The notes under the pieces: model-generated
Told to the model about the DNA's origin: nothing
Seen by the model: the letters and a program-made list of their open reading frames with translations, nothing else
Databases searched by the model: none
Shown: positions 16,210-27,622 of the stretch, piece after piece
Position numbering within the stretch: the stretch's first letter is position 1
How the letters are laid out: each line of letters starts with the position of its first letter
NCBI RefSeq assembly: GCF_030680935.1
Contig: NZ_JAUXUP010000002.1
Span: 1 to 64,000, forward strand
Direction: 5' to 3'
From: Polaromonas sp.
Lineage (GTDB): Bacteria > Pseudomonadota > Gammaproteobacteria > Burkholderiales > Burkholderiaceae_C
Length of the DNA: 64,000 nt
Program-made: the position numbers and the translations under genes

Positions 16210-17409
16210 ATGACATCACGCCTTCCTTCACGCCGCCTGATCCTGAGCCAAAGTGCGGCCGTTATTGGTGCGGCCTCATCCGGCCTGCTGCTCCCCCAAA
16301 TGGTGCGGGCGCAATCGGGCAAGGTGCGCGTGGGTTTCATGCTGCCCTATACCGGCACATTCGCCCAATTGGGCGTGGCGATTGAAAACGGTTTTCGCCT
16401 GGCCATCGACCAGCAAGGTGGCAAACTTGGTGGCCGCGAGATTGAATACTTCAAGGTGGACGACGAGTCCGATCCGTCCAAAGGAATTGAAAACGCCAAC
16501 AAGCTGGTGCAGCGCGACAAGGTGGATGTACTGGTTGGCACCGTTCACTCCGGCGTGCAGATGGGCATCCAGAAAGTTGCCCGCGACTCCGGCGTTCTCA
16601 GCCTGATCCCCAACGCCGGCGTGCATGCCGCCACACGCGGGCTGTGTGCACCCAACGTGTTCCGCACGTCCTTCAGCAACTCGCAACCGACGCGCGCGCT
16701 GGGCCAGGCCATGGTTGCCAAGGGCCACAAAAAAGCCGTCTGGATCACCTGGAAGTACGCAGCTGGAGACGAGGCTTTTGAGGGCTTCAAGGAAAGCTAC
16801 ACCGCGGCCGGCGGCACGATCATCAAAGAACTGGGCCTGCCTTTCCCACAAGTCGAATTCCAGGCGCTTCTGACCGAAATCGCCGCCCTCAAGCCCGACG
16901 CTGTTGCCTGCTTCTTCGCTGGTGGCGGTGCAGCCAAGTTCATCCGCGACTATGCCGCTGCGGGCCTCAAGGACAAAATTCCACTGTATGGCTCTGGTTT
17001 TCTGACCGAAGGCGTGCTCGACGCTGCCGGCCCTGCAGCCGATGGCATCGTGACCACCATGCATTACAGCGACTCGCTCGACACGCCTCGCAACAAGGCG
17101 TTCCGCCTGGCCTACGCCACCGCCTTCCGCAGCCAGCCCGATGTGTACGCGGTGCAGGGTTACGACACCGGCCTGCTGCTGGCCCAGGGCGCCAAGGCGG
17201 TCAAGGGCGACTTCAACAGCAAACCGGCGCTGTACAAAGCACTGGAGTCTGCCGTGATCGACAGCCCGCGCGGCAAGTGGACCATGAGCAAGTCGCACAA
17301 CCCGGTGCAGGACATCTACCTGCGTGTGGTCGAAAACAAGGAAAACAAAGTCATTGGCGTGGCCGCCAAAGCGCTGGCCGACTCTGGCGCCGGCTGCAAG
17401 ATGGGCTGA
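16210..17409 (+). CDS. ABC transporter substrate-binding protein (LivK type)
   Basis: A 399-aa periplasmic binding protein of the branched-chain-amino-acid type. The signal peptide has two arginines and a long hydrophobic stretch ending in MVRAQS (about residue 36), so Tat export is possible. The mature part opens with VRVGFMLPYTGTFAQLG, typical of peripheral-binding-fold type I. In box clusters such proteins bind benzoate or related aromatics, which fits here, though the ligand cannot be read from the sequence. A terminator follows, so permease and ATPase genes are probably made at a lower level. Confidence 0.9.
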   Translation: MTSRLPSRRLILSQSAAVIGAASSGLLLPQMVRAQSGKVRVGFMLPYTGTFAQLGVAIENGFRLAIDQQGGKLGGREIEYFKVDDESDPSKGIENANKLVQRDKVDVLVGTVHSGVQMGIQKVARDSGVLSLIPNAGVHAATRGLCAPNVFRTSFSNSQPTRALGQAMVAKGHKKAVWITWKYAAGDEAFEGFKESYTAAGGTIIKELGLPFPQVEFQALLTEIAALKPDAVACFFAGGGAAKFIRDYAAAGLKDKIPLYGSGFLTEGVLDAAGPAADGIVTTMHYSDSLDTPRNKAFRLAYATAFRSQPDVYAVQGYDTGLLLAQGAKAVKGDFNSKPALYKALESAVIDSPRGKWTMSKSHNPVQDIYLRVVENKENKVIGVAAKALADSGAGCKMG

Positions 17410-17422
17410 TTTTCTTCGCTTC

Positions 17423-17455
17423 AAAATGGGAGGTTTCGGGCCTCCCATTTTTTTT
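17423..17455 (+). terminator. Terminator after livK
   Basis: AAAATGGGAGG / CCTCCCATTTT form an 11-bp stem with a 7-base loop, followed by a T-run. It probably gives excess binding protein over the downstream transporter subunits. Confidence 0.85.
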
Positions 17456-17489
17456 GCCTTGTTTCGCAGCAACGCCTTCACTTCCCACC

Positions 17490-18116
17490 ATGACCCTCAC
17501 CACCTACTTTCTCTACCTTGCGGCAGTGGCGCTGCTGATCCTCACACCCGGTCCGACCATGCTGATGTGCATGACGACCTCGCTGAACCATGGCGCGCGA
17601 AAAGCCATGACTTCTGCGGCTGGCAGTGTCAGCGCGGTGTTGGGCGTGATGCTGCTGTCAGCGCTTGGCCTGGGCGCGCTGCTGGCGGCGTCTGAAACTG
17701 CGTTCACGGTGGCCAAGGTGGTCGGAGCGACCTACCTGATTTATCTGGGTATCAAGACATTCCGTAGTGATGCAGCAGTGCTGCGCTCTGATGAAGGCAT
17801 GACTGAAATACCTCGCCGTTCGTTTTTTCTACGGGGTTTTCTGGTCGGCGCCAGCAACCCGAAAGCCGTGCTGTTTTTTGCCGCGTTTTTCCCCCAGTTT
17901 CTGAATCCCGCTGCACCGTTTGTGCCGCAGTTCGCCATCCTGGCCCTGACTTTCATGGCGTTTGAGTTGAGCGTGCTGAACGCCTGCGCACTGGGTGTGT
18001 CGCGCCTGGCTCCGCTGCTGCGTTCCAGCCGAGCTGTACGCTGGTTCAACCGCGTTTCTGGCGGGCTGTTTGCCTTGATGGGCGGCCTCTTGCTGCTGAC
18101 ACGCCGGCAAGCCTGA
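17490..18116 (+). CDS. LysE/RhtB-family exporter
   Basis: A 208-aa inner-membrane exporter with about six hydrophobic segments. Family marks are LILTPGPTMLMCMTTSL near the N-terminus and GFLVGASNPKAVLFFAAFFP in the middle. The ATG at 17490 is chosen because the membrane protein begins there, whereas the open frame upstream overlaps livK. It sits between livK and livH, an unusual place for an exporter. Its substrate could be an amino acid or an aromatic acid; this cannot be told. Confidence 0.88.
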   Translation: MTLTTYFLYLAAVALLILTPGPTMLMCMTTSLNHGARKAMTSAAGSVSAVLGVMLLSALGLGALLAASETAFTVAKVVGATYLIYLGIKTFRSDAAVLRSDEGMTEIPRRSFFLRGFLVGASNPKAVLFFAAFFPQFLNPAAPFVPQFAILALTFMAFELSVLNACALGVSRLAPLLRSSRAVRWFNRVSGGLFALMGGLLLLTRRQA

Positions 18117-18125
18117 CCGCACCCC

Positions 18126-18989
18126 ATGGATCTCGCCAACTTCCTCATCCAGCTGCTCAACAGTGTGCAGTACGGCCTGCTGCTGTTCATGCTGGCCGCC
18201 GGCCTGACGCTGATCTTCGGCATCATGGGCGTGGTCAACCTCGCACACGGCAGCTTTTACATGCTGGGCGCCTACCTGGCCTGGTCGCTCAGTGCGTATT
18301 TCGGCAGCCTCACGCTGGCCATCCTTGGGGGCGCAGCGTTATCGGCCATTTTCGGGCTGGCGCTGGAGTGGCTGCTGTTTCGCCACTTCTACCACCGCGA
18401 CCACCTCGACCAGGTCTTGTTGACCTTTGGCCTGATCTACATCTTTGAAGAACTGCGCTCCATCCTCTGGGGCGACGACGTGCACGGCGTGCCGATTCCC
18501 GAGCTGCTCGGCGCTTCGATTCCGCTGACCGAGAACCTGTCTTACCCGGTCTACCGTCTCTTCATGTCGGGCGTGTGTATTGCGCTGGCGCTGGGTCTGT
18601 ATCTGCTGATCTCCAAAACCCGCCTTGGCATGAAAATCCGTGCCGGTGCCTTCAACCGCGAGATGGCCGGCGCGCTGGGCATCAACATCAAGCTGATCCA
18701 TGCGGTGGTTTTTGCGCTCGGTGTCACCCTGGCCGCAGTAGCCGGCATGATTGCCGCGCCTGTCGCAAGCGTCTATCCCAACATGGGATCGCAAGTGCTG
18801 ATCATGTGTTTTGTGGTCGTGGTGATCGGGGGCATCGGCTCGGTGCGCGGCGCCATGATTGCCGCGCTGCTGGTCGGTCTGGTGGATACCTTCGGCAAGG
18901 TGCTGCTGCCGCAGGTGGCCGGCATGCTGGTGTACATGCTGATGGCAGCAGTGCTTCTCTGGAAGCCTGAAGGGCTGTTCAAGCAATGA
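18126..18989 (+). CDS. Branched-chain-type ABC permease (LivH)
   Basis: A 287-aa inner-membrane permease with about eight hydrophobic helices. LTLIFGIMGVVNLAHGSFYM near the N-terminus and GAFNREMAGALGINI are typical of LivH proteins. The next gene starts inside its stop codon (ATGA), so LivH and LivM are made together. Confidence 0.92.
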   Translation: MDLANFLIQLLNSVQYGLLLFMLAAGLTLIFGIMGVVNLAHGSFYMLGAYLAWSLSAYFGSLTLAILGGAALSAIFGLALEWLLFRHFYHRDHLDQVLLTFGLIYIFEELRSILWGDDVHGVPIPELLGASIPLTENLSYPVYRLFMSGVCIALALGLYLLISKTRLGMKIRAGAFNREMAGALGINIKLIHAVVFALGVTLAAVAGMIAAPVASVYPNMGSQVLIMCFVVVVIGGIGSVRGAMIAALLVGLVDTFGKVLLPQVAGMLVYMLMAAVLLWKPEGLFKQ

Positions 18990-20005
18990 GCACGATGAAA
19001 GCCAACCTCGAAGTCCTGCCGCGCGGCGTGCAGGTGGCGCTGGCGCTCGGTCTGATTGCCCTTGTCGCCTTTCCGTTCACAGGCACCGATTTTTACGTGC
19101 AAATGGTCACGCGCATGATGATCATGGCGATTTTTGCCATGAGTCTTGACCTGTTGCAGGGTGTCACCGGCCTGGTGTCGCTCGGCCATGCGGCCTACTT
19201 TGGCCTGGCTGGTTATGCGCTGGCCTTTCTGACGCCACAGGGCGAAGCGGTCAGCCTGTGGTGGACCCTGCCGCTGGCAGTACTGGCCTCGGGCCTGGCG
19301 GCGCTGATCATCGGTTTTTTTGTGGTGCGCACCCACGGCATTTATTTCATCATGGTGACGATGGCGTTTGCACAGATGGTGTTTTTCCTGTTTTTTGACA
19401 ACAAGGTGCTGGGTGGCTCTGACGGGCTGTACATCAACTTCAAGCCCGACGTAGCGCTGTTCGGCTGGGTGCCTTTCTCGTGGTGGGATCTGGAGAACAA
19501 ACGCACCCTGTACTACTTCACGCTGGCGGTCCTGCTGCTGGTCTACGCCTTTCTGCGCCGTCTGCTGTGGAGTCCGTTTGGCCGCGCACTGGCCGGCATC
19601 CGTGTCAACGAGCATCGCATGCGCGCCATGGGCTTTGGCACCTTCCGCTACAAACTGAGCGCTTTCACGCTGGCCGGTGCACTGGCCGGTCTGGCCGGGT
19701 ATCTGTGGGGTACACAAACCGGGTACATCAACCCGGAATTGATGGGTTTTCACATGAGCGCGCACGGCATCATGATGGTGATCCTGGGCGGCATGGGCAA
19801 CTTTGCCGGCGCCATCGTCGGTGCCTTTGCATTTGAGTACCTGCTGCATGTGTTCAAGGACTTGCCGCAGGTCGGTAGCGTCAACCTGGGCAAACACTGG
19901 CAGCTGTGGATGGGTCTTTTTATTGTGCTGCTGGTGACATTTGCGCCGCGCGGCATTCTGGGGCTGGTCGAACGTTTTGGCAGAAAAAAAAGGTGCCGGC
20001 GATGA
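18986..20005 (+). CDS. Branched-chain-type ABC permease (LivM)
   Basis: A 339-aa permease partner of LivH. GVTGLVSLGHAAYFGLAGY and RVNEHRMRAMGFGTFRYK, the latter resembling the cytoplasmic coupling loop, mark LivM. ATGA overlaps join it to livH upstream and livG downstream. Confidence 0.92.
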   Translation: MSTMKANLEVLPRGVQVALALGLIALVAFPFTGTDFYVQMVTRMMIMAIFAMSLDLLQGVTGLVSLGHAAYFGLAGYALAFLTPQGEAVSLWWTLPLAVLASGLAALIIGFFVVRTHGIYFIMVTMAFAQMVFFLFFDNKVLGGSDGLYINFKPDVALFGWVPFSWWDLENKRTLYYFTLAVLLLVYAFLRRLLWSPFGRALAGIRVNEHRMRAMGFGTFRYKLSAFTLAGALAGLAGYLWGTQTGYINPELMGFHMSAHGIMMVILGGMGNFAGAIVGAFAFEYLLHVFKDLPQVGSVNLGKHWQLWMGLFIVLLVTFAPRGILGLVERFGRKKRCRR

Positions 20006-20751
20006 GTGAGGTCCTGCTCTCGGCGAAAAACCTGACCAAACGTTTCGGCGGTCTGGCCGCTGTGAACGATGTGTCCATCAATTTGCAGCGCCGGCAGATC
20101 CACGCGGTGATCGGCCCCAACGGCGCTGGCAAATCCACCTTGACCAACCTGCTGTCTGGAGATTTGCTGCCCACATCCGGCTCGGTGCAACTCGGCGACA
20201 CAGATATAACAGGCTGGAGCCCCGAGAAAATCTCGCGCCAGGGCCTGGGCCGCAGTTACCAGAAAACCAACATCTTCCTGCCCTTCAGCGTCTGGGACAA
20301 CGTGCGCCTTGCGGCCCAGTCGCGCCAGCCGCATGCAGCGCGCTGGTTTAGCCCTGCTACTGATTTCATAGCTGTCAATACAAACGCAGAAAGGGCCATT
20401 GAGCTTTCTGGCCTTGAACACCGGAAGAGCGCCATTGCCGGCACCATCAGCCACGGCGAGCAGCGCCAGCTTGAGATCGCCATGACGCTGGCGACCGGGC
20501 CGCAGGTGTTGCTGCTCGACGAACCATTGGCCGGCATGGGTGTGGCCGAGGCCGAACGCATGGTGGCCCTGCTGCTCACACTCAAGGCCGAGCACGGAAT
20601 CCTGCTGGTGGAGCACGACATGGACGCCGTCTTTGCGCTGGCCGACCGGCTGACCGTCATGGTCAACGGGCAGGTGATTGCCAGTGGCACACCGGCCGAG
20701 ATTCGCGCTGACGCCGGCGTGCAGGCCGCTTATCTGGGGGAAGAACACTGA
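20002..20751 (+). CDS. ABC transporter ATP-binding protein (LivG)
   Basis: A 249-aa ATPase. Walker A is GPNGAGKST (about residues 39-47), the signature is SHGEQRQLEIAMTL, Walker B is VLLLDEPLAGM and the H-loop is LLVEHDMDAVF. The ATG at 20002 overlaps the livM stop (ATGA). A copy of the 56-bp repeat lies between Walker A and the signature and encodes ATDFIAVNTNAERAIELS, where LivG proteins carry a variable helical insert. The ATPase motifs are intact, so function is probably kept. Confidence 0.93.
   Translation: MSEVLLSAKNLTKRFGGLAAVNDVSINLQRRQIHAVIGPNGAGKSTLTNLLSGDLLPTSGSVQLGDTDITGWSPEKISRQGLGRSYQKTNIFLPFSVWDNVRLAAQSRQPHAARWFSPATDFIAVNTNAERAIELSGLEHRKSAIAGTISHGEQRQLEIAMTLATGPQVLLLDEPLAGMGVAEAERMVALLLTLKAEHGILLVEHDMDAVFALADRLTVMVNGQVIASGTPAEIRADAGVQAAYLGEEH
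20356..20410 (+). repeat. 56-bp dispersed repeat, copy 5 (inside livG, in frame)
   Basis: GCTACTGATTTCATAGCTG, then ACGCAGAAAGGGCC and GAGCTTTCTGG. It is the most eroded copy in its middle, but the phase is the same as in the other sense copies (GCT as first codon). Confidence 0.6.
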
Positions 20752-20752
20752 C

Positions 20753-20790
20753 CTGCTCCCTTTCCCACTGGGAGAGGGCTGGGGTGAGGC
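20753..20790 (+). repeat. Short GGGAGAGGG-type inverted repeat
   Basis: CTCCCTTTCCCACTGGGAGAG followed by GGCTGGGGTGAGG resembles a repeat found between genes in many proteobacteria. It separates livG and livF. Confidence 0.6.
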
Positions 20791-20797
20791 AGCAATT

Positions 20798-21508
20798 ATG
20801 CAGAACCTGATCGAAGCTAAAAACATCCACACCTATTACGGCGCCAGCCATATCCTGCGCGGCATCAACTTTTCCGTCGCGCGCGGGGAAACCATAGGCC
20901 TGATGGGCAGAAACGGCATGGGCAAAAGCACTTTGCTCAAAAGCATCATGGGCCTGGTCAAGCCACGTTCCGGCACGGTGGACATCATCGGCAAGCCGAT
21001 GGCGGGCCGCGCGCCTTACGAAATTTCCCAGCTCGGCATTGCCTACGTACCCGAGGGCCGCGGCATCTTCGGCAACCTCAGTGTGGTCGAAAATCTGAAG
21101 ATGGCGGCACGCGCTGGAACCCGGGGTCAGCGCGACTGGACCTATGAGCGTGTGCTGGAGACCTTTCCGCGCCTGAAAGAACGCCTGGGCCACGGTGGCC
21201 AGCAACTCAGTGGTGGCGAGCAGCAGATGCTCACCATAGGCCGGGCGCTCATGACCAACCCCGACGTGCTGATTCTCGACGAGGCGACCGAAGGGCTGGC
21301 CCCGCTGATTGCCCGCGAGATCTGGCGGATATGCCAGCTGGTGCGGGAAACAGGCATCAGCAGCGTGATTGTCGACAAAAACTGGAAACACGTCACCCGG
21401 ATCACCGACCGCAACGTCATCCTGGTCAAGGGTGAGGTGGTGTTTGAAGGCAGCTCTGCCGAGCTGCATGCACGGCCAGAGCTGCTGACGCAATACCTCG
21501 GTGTCTAG
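20798..21508 (+). CDS. ABC transporter ATP-binding protein (LivF)
   Basis: A 236-aa ATPase, second of the Liv pair. Walker A is GRNGMGKST, the signature is LSGGEQQMLTIGRAL, and Walker B is VLILDEATEGLAP. The start at 20798 is chosen because MQNLIEAKNIHTYYG is the usual N-terminus; the frame upstream is repeat. It closes the transporter block. Confidence 0.92.
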   Translation: MQNLIEAKNIHTYYGASHILRGINFSVARGETIGLMGRNGMGKSTLLKSIMGLVKPRSGTVDIIGKPMAGRAPYEISQLGIAYVPEGRGIFGNLSVVENLKMAARAGTRGQRDWTYERVLETFPRLKERLGHGGQQLSGGEQQMLTIGRALMTNPDVLILDEATEGLAPLIAREIWRICQLVRETGISSVIVDKNWKHVTRITDRNVILVKGEVVFEGSSAELHARPELLTQYLGV

Positions 21509-21632
21509 CCGCACACCGGAGGGCAAACACTGAATCGACAAAGCCCGCCCTGCATGGCATCATGACTTACCCGGTGCTGCGCCGGCTTAACCGTACATAT
21601 TGGTGACCGCATCGAACTGAAAGGCTACATTC

Positions 21633-24600
21633 ATGCGTTGGCCCTGGCAAGTTGATGCAGCCTCTCCGCCATACCAGCGGCCCTCGGGCTCTCCACAGCC
21701 ATCCATTGTCCGGCCCATCGCATGGCTGGTAGCCGGGCTGCTCATCGTATCGGCCTGCGCCATTGCCATCGCGCTTTATTACCTTCGCGGCGAAGCCCTG
21801 CGTTCGGGCGAAGTCCTGACCGAGTCACTGGTTCAGGTGATTGAAGAGCAGACCAGCCGCACCTTCCAGACGGTGGATCAGCGCCTGCAGCTTGCGGCCA
21901 GCCAGCTGCGTGCCCTGCAGGTTGAAAAGAAGCTTGACGAAAACTCGGCCCGGGCCATGCTGCGTGAGCAACTCAAGGCCCTGCCCTTCGTACGTGCCAT
22001 CTGGGTGCTGGACGCTGAAGGCCACATCCTGTTTGACTCGGACACCGGCAACATTGGCGTCGCTCTGGGCGACCGCGAGTACTTTCAGATCTACCAACAA
22101 CAACCGGCTACCCAGTTCCACCTCAGCGCCCCTGTACGCAGCCGCACGACGGGCACCTGGCTGATCAGCGCGTCCAGGCCGCTGCACGCCAGTGGAGAGG
22201 TATTTTCCGGGGTGATTGTGGCCGCCGTTGAGCCGCCCTACTTCGACAAGCTCTGGCGCGGGATCAACCTCGGCGAAGGCGGCGCGATTGCGCTGTTTCG
22301 CAAAGACGGCGCGCTGATGATCCGCAGCCCCATGGACGAAGCAGCCATGGGCAAGGCTTTCCCCGAACTGCCTCTTTTCCTGGAGCTTGCCAAAAACCCG
22401 CAAGGCACCTACACCACCACCAGCGTCTTCGACAGCCGTATTCGCATGGTCGCCTACCGCGGGCTTGAACCTTACCCCGAGCTGGTGGTCCTGGTGGGAT
22501 CGCCCTATGACGAGGTGCTGGCCGCATGGAGGCGTTTCGCCACCCTGACCTGGTTGATCTGGTTCGCCGCAGCGGTGACCGTCACGCTGCTGTCGGTGCT
22601 TATTTTCAAGTATGCGCAGCAACGCGAACGCACCGAGTCGCGTTTTCGCCAGCTGGCCCAGGCCATGCCGCAAATCGTATTCATCACCGATGGCAACGGT
22701 TTCATGGTTTTCATCAATGACCAATGGACCCATGTCACCGGTCAACCCGTGGAAGCTTCCCTCAATGGGGGCTGGTTCAAGCGTGTGCACCCCGATGACC
22801 TGGCGCAGACCATGGAGGATTTTCGCGTCGCCATCGACAGCGGGCAGAGCATGCACAACGAGCATCGCCTGCTGTGCAATGACGGCAGCTACCGCTGGCA
22901 ACTGGCGCGCGTCCTGCCGAATCGCGACGCCGGCGGGCGCATCATCTCCTGGTACGGCACCTCTACCGACATCGACGAACTGAAACAGGCCGAAGCCGCC
23001 CTGCAGGCCAAAACCGGACTGCTTCGCATGGCGGGCCAACTCTCCAGGCTGGGCGGTTGGGCGCTGGAATTGCCCGAGCGTCGATTTATATGGTCCGACG
23101 AAGCCTCCTACGTTCTTGAATTGCCCAAGGGCAGCGCACACACGCTTGAGTCGGCCATTGGCCTGTGTGCGCCCCAGTCGCAGGCGCTGGCGACCGCCGC
23201 AGCTCAGGCTTGCCTCGACCACGGCAGACCCTTTGACGTCGAGGTGGAGATGCTGACGGGTACGGGCCGCAGCATCTGGGTGCGTTCCATGGGTCAGGTC
23301 GTGCGCGACGCCAGCGGTAACATCGTGCGTATGCAGGGCGCGCTACAGGATGTCACCCTGCGCGTCCAGGCAGAGCAGGAAGTCAAGGCCCAGCTGCATA
23401 CCCTGCAACGCGCCGCCGAAGCGGCCCAGACCATCGGCCGGCACCAGAGCCTGCAAGCGACGATGCACGAAGCCGCGGAACAGGCGCGTGTCATTCTCGG
23501 CGCGCGGCAGGCGGTGATCGGCCTGTCGCACAAAGGCAGCCGGGGCGAAAAGGTCACGGCAGTGGCCCCGTCTGCAAATGACGCCAGCCAACGGCGGCTG
23601 ACCGACAATCCGCAAGCAGTCAGCGCACAAGCCCTGGTCTGCGCCACCAACCGGCCGCGGCGCACGACCCAGGCCGAGCTGATGCCCCACCCCGATGGGC
23701 GCGCCTCTGGCAGACCCATGGGACCCATGGGCGCTTATCCGCCAAGCGGCTGGCTGACCGTTCCGCTGACAGGTCGGGAAGGCGCGAACTTCGGCTTTCT
23801 GCAACTGTCGGACAAACTGGGCGGCGAATTCACGCAGCAGGACGAATACATCGCCACGGAACTGGCCCAGCTGACCGCCATCGCCATTGAAAACTGCAAA
23901 CTGCTGGCTGAGGTTCGCAACCTCAACAGCGGCCTGGAGGAAAAAATCACTCAGCGCACCCAGGAGTTGTCCCGCCAGGAGGCCTTGTTCCGGGCATTGG
24001 CCGAGCAGGCTCCCCACCCGATCTGGACCATTGACACGCGCGGCCATGCCACCTTCATCAGCCGCGCCTGGTACGAACTTTTTGGCGGTTCGCCACCAGA
24101 TTGGCACGGCCCAGCCTGGATGGACCTGGTGAAGGAAGATGACCTCGCAGGCATGAAGGACACCTGGAGCGACGTACGCAAAACCCGCGCACCTTACAGC
24201 GGTACCCGGCGCCTGCGCGCCAGGGACGGCAGCTACCGCACCATGTCCTACCGCGTATCGCCCGTGCTGAATGACGCCGGCGAGGTGATGTTCTGGGTGG
24301 GCATCGACGTGGACATCACCGAGATCAAGGTCATTGAGGCCGCCTTGCGCCAGTCCAACGCAGAGCTGGAAGCGTTCTCCTACTCGGTCTCCCACGACCT
24401 GCGCTCGCCCCTGACCACACTCGATGGCTTCAGTCGCCTGCTGGAAAAAGAACTCGGCGACCACGCTTCGGCTCGCGTGCAACACTACCTGTCCCGAATT
24501 CAGGCAGGCGCCGGCAAGATGGGTCAGTTGATTGAGGGTCTGTTGATGCTGGCCCATGTGGCACGCCAGGAGCTGCAGCGCGAGCAGATCAACCTGAGCG

Positions 24601-25052
24601 AGGTCAGCACCGAAATCCTGGAGCGTCTCCAGTCGGCCGAACGCAACCGCCAGGTCACCTTCCATGTGGAGTCGGGTCTGCAGGTCCAGGGCGACAGAAG
24701 CCTGATCTGCGCCATCATGGAAAACCTGTTGGGCAACGCCTGGAAGTTCAGCTCGGGCCGAACGCAGGCTGAGATCACGGTCGGCCGCTCCAGCGAGCAT
24801 GGCGCATTTTTTGTGCGCGACAACGGCGCCGGCTTTGACATGGCTTACGCAGACAAGCTGTTCGGCACTTTCCAGCGTCTGCATGGCGTATCGGAATACC
24901 CCGGCACCGGCATCGGCCTGGCCACCGTGGCTCGCGCGATCGGGCGCCACGGGGGCAGGATCTGGGCCGAAGCGGCCCCGGGCGAGGGCGCAAGCTTCTT
25001 TTTCACATTGTCGGGCGACGAACTGGACCCCCAGGCTGCCCGGCCAACGTAG
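21633..25052 (+). CDS. Large PAS/GAF sensor histidine kinase
   Basis: A 1139-aa membrane kinase. TM1 is at about 28-50, a periplasmic cache-like sensor follows to about 300, and TM2 (LTWLIWFAAAVTVTLLSVLI) ends the sensor. Two PAS domains (about 335-590), a GAF-like domain with a coiled coil (about 600-800) and a third PAS (about 790-905) follow. The HisKA box YSVSHDLRSPL has His921, and the ATPase has NLLGNAWKFSS, DNGAGFDMAYADKLFGTF and GTGIGLATVARAI. There is no receiver domain and no response-regulator gene next to it, so it is an orphan; the fold resembles bacteriophytochrome-type and MEKHLA-like soluble kinases. GAAAGG precedes the start. Confidence 0.92.
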   Translation: MRWPWQVDAASPPYQRPSGSPQPSIVRPIAWLVAGLLIVSACAIAIALYYLRGEALRSGEVLTESLVQVIEEQTSRTFQTVDQRLQLAASQLRALQVEKKLDENSARAMLREQLKALPFVRAIWVLDAEGHILFDSDTGNIGVALGDREYFQIYQQQPATQFHLSAPVRSRTTGTWLISASRPLHASGEVFSGVIVAAVEPPYFDKLWRGINLGEGGAIALFRKDGALMIRSPMDEAAMGKAFPELPLFLELAKNPQGTYTTTSVFDSRIRMVAYRGLEPYPELVVLVGSPYDEVLAAWRRFATLTWLIWFAAAVTVTLLSVLIFKYAQQRERTESRFRQLAQAMPQIVFITDGNGFMVFINDQWTHVTGQPVEASLNGGWFKRVHPDDLAQTMEDFRVAIDSGQSMHNEHRLLCNDGSYRWQLARVLPNRDAGGRIISWYGTSTDIDELKQAEAALQAKTGLLRMAGQLSRLGGWALELPERRFIWSDEASYVLELPKGSAHTLESAIGLCAPQSQALATAAAQACLDHGRPFDVEVEMLTGTGRSIWVRSMGQVVRDASGNIVRMQGALQDVTLRVQAEQEVKAQLHTLQRAAEAAQTIGRHQSLQATMHEAAEQARVILGARQAVIGLSHKGSRGEKVTAVAPSANDASQRRLTDNPQAVSAQALVCATNRPRRTTQAELMPHPDGRASGRPMGPMGAYPPSGWLTVPLTGREGANFGFLQLSDKLGGEFTQQDEYIATELAQLTAIAIENCKLLAEVRNLNSGLEEKITQRTQELSRQEALFRALAEQAPHPIWTIDTRGHATFISRAWYELFGGSPPDWHGPAWMDLVKEDDLAGMKDTWSDVRKTRAPYSGTRRLRARDGSYRTMSYRVSPVLNDAGEVMFWVGIDVDITEIKVIEAALRQSNAELEAFSYSVSHDLRSPLTTLDGFSRLLEKELGDHASARVQHYLSRIQAGAGKMGQLIEGLLMLAHVARQELQREQINLSEVSTEILERLQSAERNRQVTFHVESGLQVQGDRSLICAIMENLLGNAWKFSSGRTQAEITVGRSSEHGAFFVRDNGAGFDMAYADKLFGTFQRLHGVSEYPGTGIGLATVARAIGRHGGRIWAEAAPGEGASFFFTLSGDELDPQAARPT

Positions 25053-27257
<2,205 letters not shown>

Positions 27258-27289
27258 GCCGCAAGTCAGCCAGATGGGCTGAACTGCTG

Positions 27290-27365
27290 ACCCGTTCGCC
27301 CTGCGCCTGTCGAAGGGCTCTTCGTCAAGCTCAGAACAGGCTTCGACAGGCTCAGCCCGAGCGTT
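27290..27365 (+). repeat. TTCGACAGG-type dispersed repeat after pobA
   Basis: GTTCGCCCTGCGCCTGTCGAAG, CTTCGTCAAGCTCAGAAC and CTTCGACAGGCTCAGCCCGAGC occur in a row, able to fold into a hairpin. It lies between convergent genes and may act as a terminator-like structure. Confidence 0.65.
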
Positions 27366-27388
27366 GGGCGCAATGAATCCCCGCCCCC

Positions 27389-27613
27389 TTAAAGAGCCTG
27401 ACGGCCACCTTCGGCCTCATGCACCAGCAGGTCACCCGGCTGACAGTCGAGAAATTCACAGATTTTCAGCAGCGTGTCAAAACGCACACCCTTGACCTTG
27501 CCCTGCTTGAGCAAAGACAGGTTGGCTTCGGTGATGCCGACATACGCGGCCAGATCTTTCGACCGGGCTTTGCGCTGGGCCAGCATCACGTCAAGTTTGA
27601 CGACGATGGACAC
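27389..27613 (-). CDS. Small XRE-family regulator (YozG-like)
   Basis: A 74-aa protein that is almost entirely one helix-turn-helix (SKDLAAYVGITEANLSLLKQ). It lies nine bases after a DUF2975 membrane gene, a pairing seen in many bacteria. It probably controls that operon; direct repeats upstream of the pair are candidate sites. Confidence 0.88.
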   Translation of the reverse strand: MSIVVKLDVMLAQRKARSKDLAAYVGITEANLSLLKQGKVKGVRFDTLLKICEFLDCQPGDLLVHEAEGGRQAL

Positions 27614-27622
27614 GGGAAAAGC

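Noticed and set aside
23343..24950. Minus-strand frame of 535 codons within the large kinase gene
   Set aside because: Antisense shadow; the plus strand shows complete PAS, HisKA and ATPase domains.
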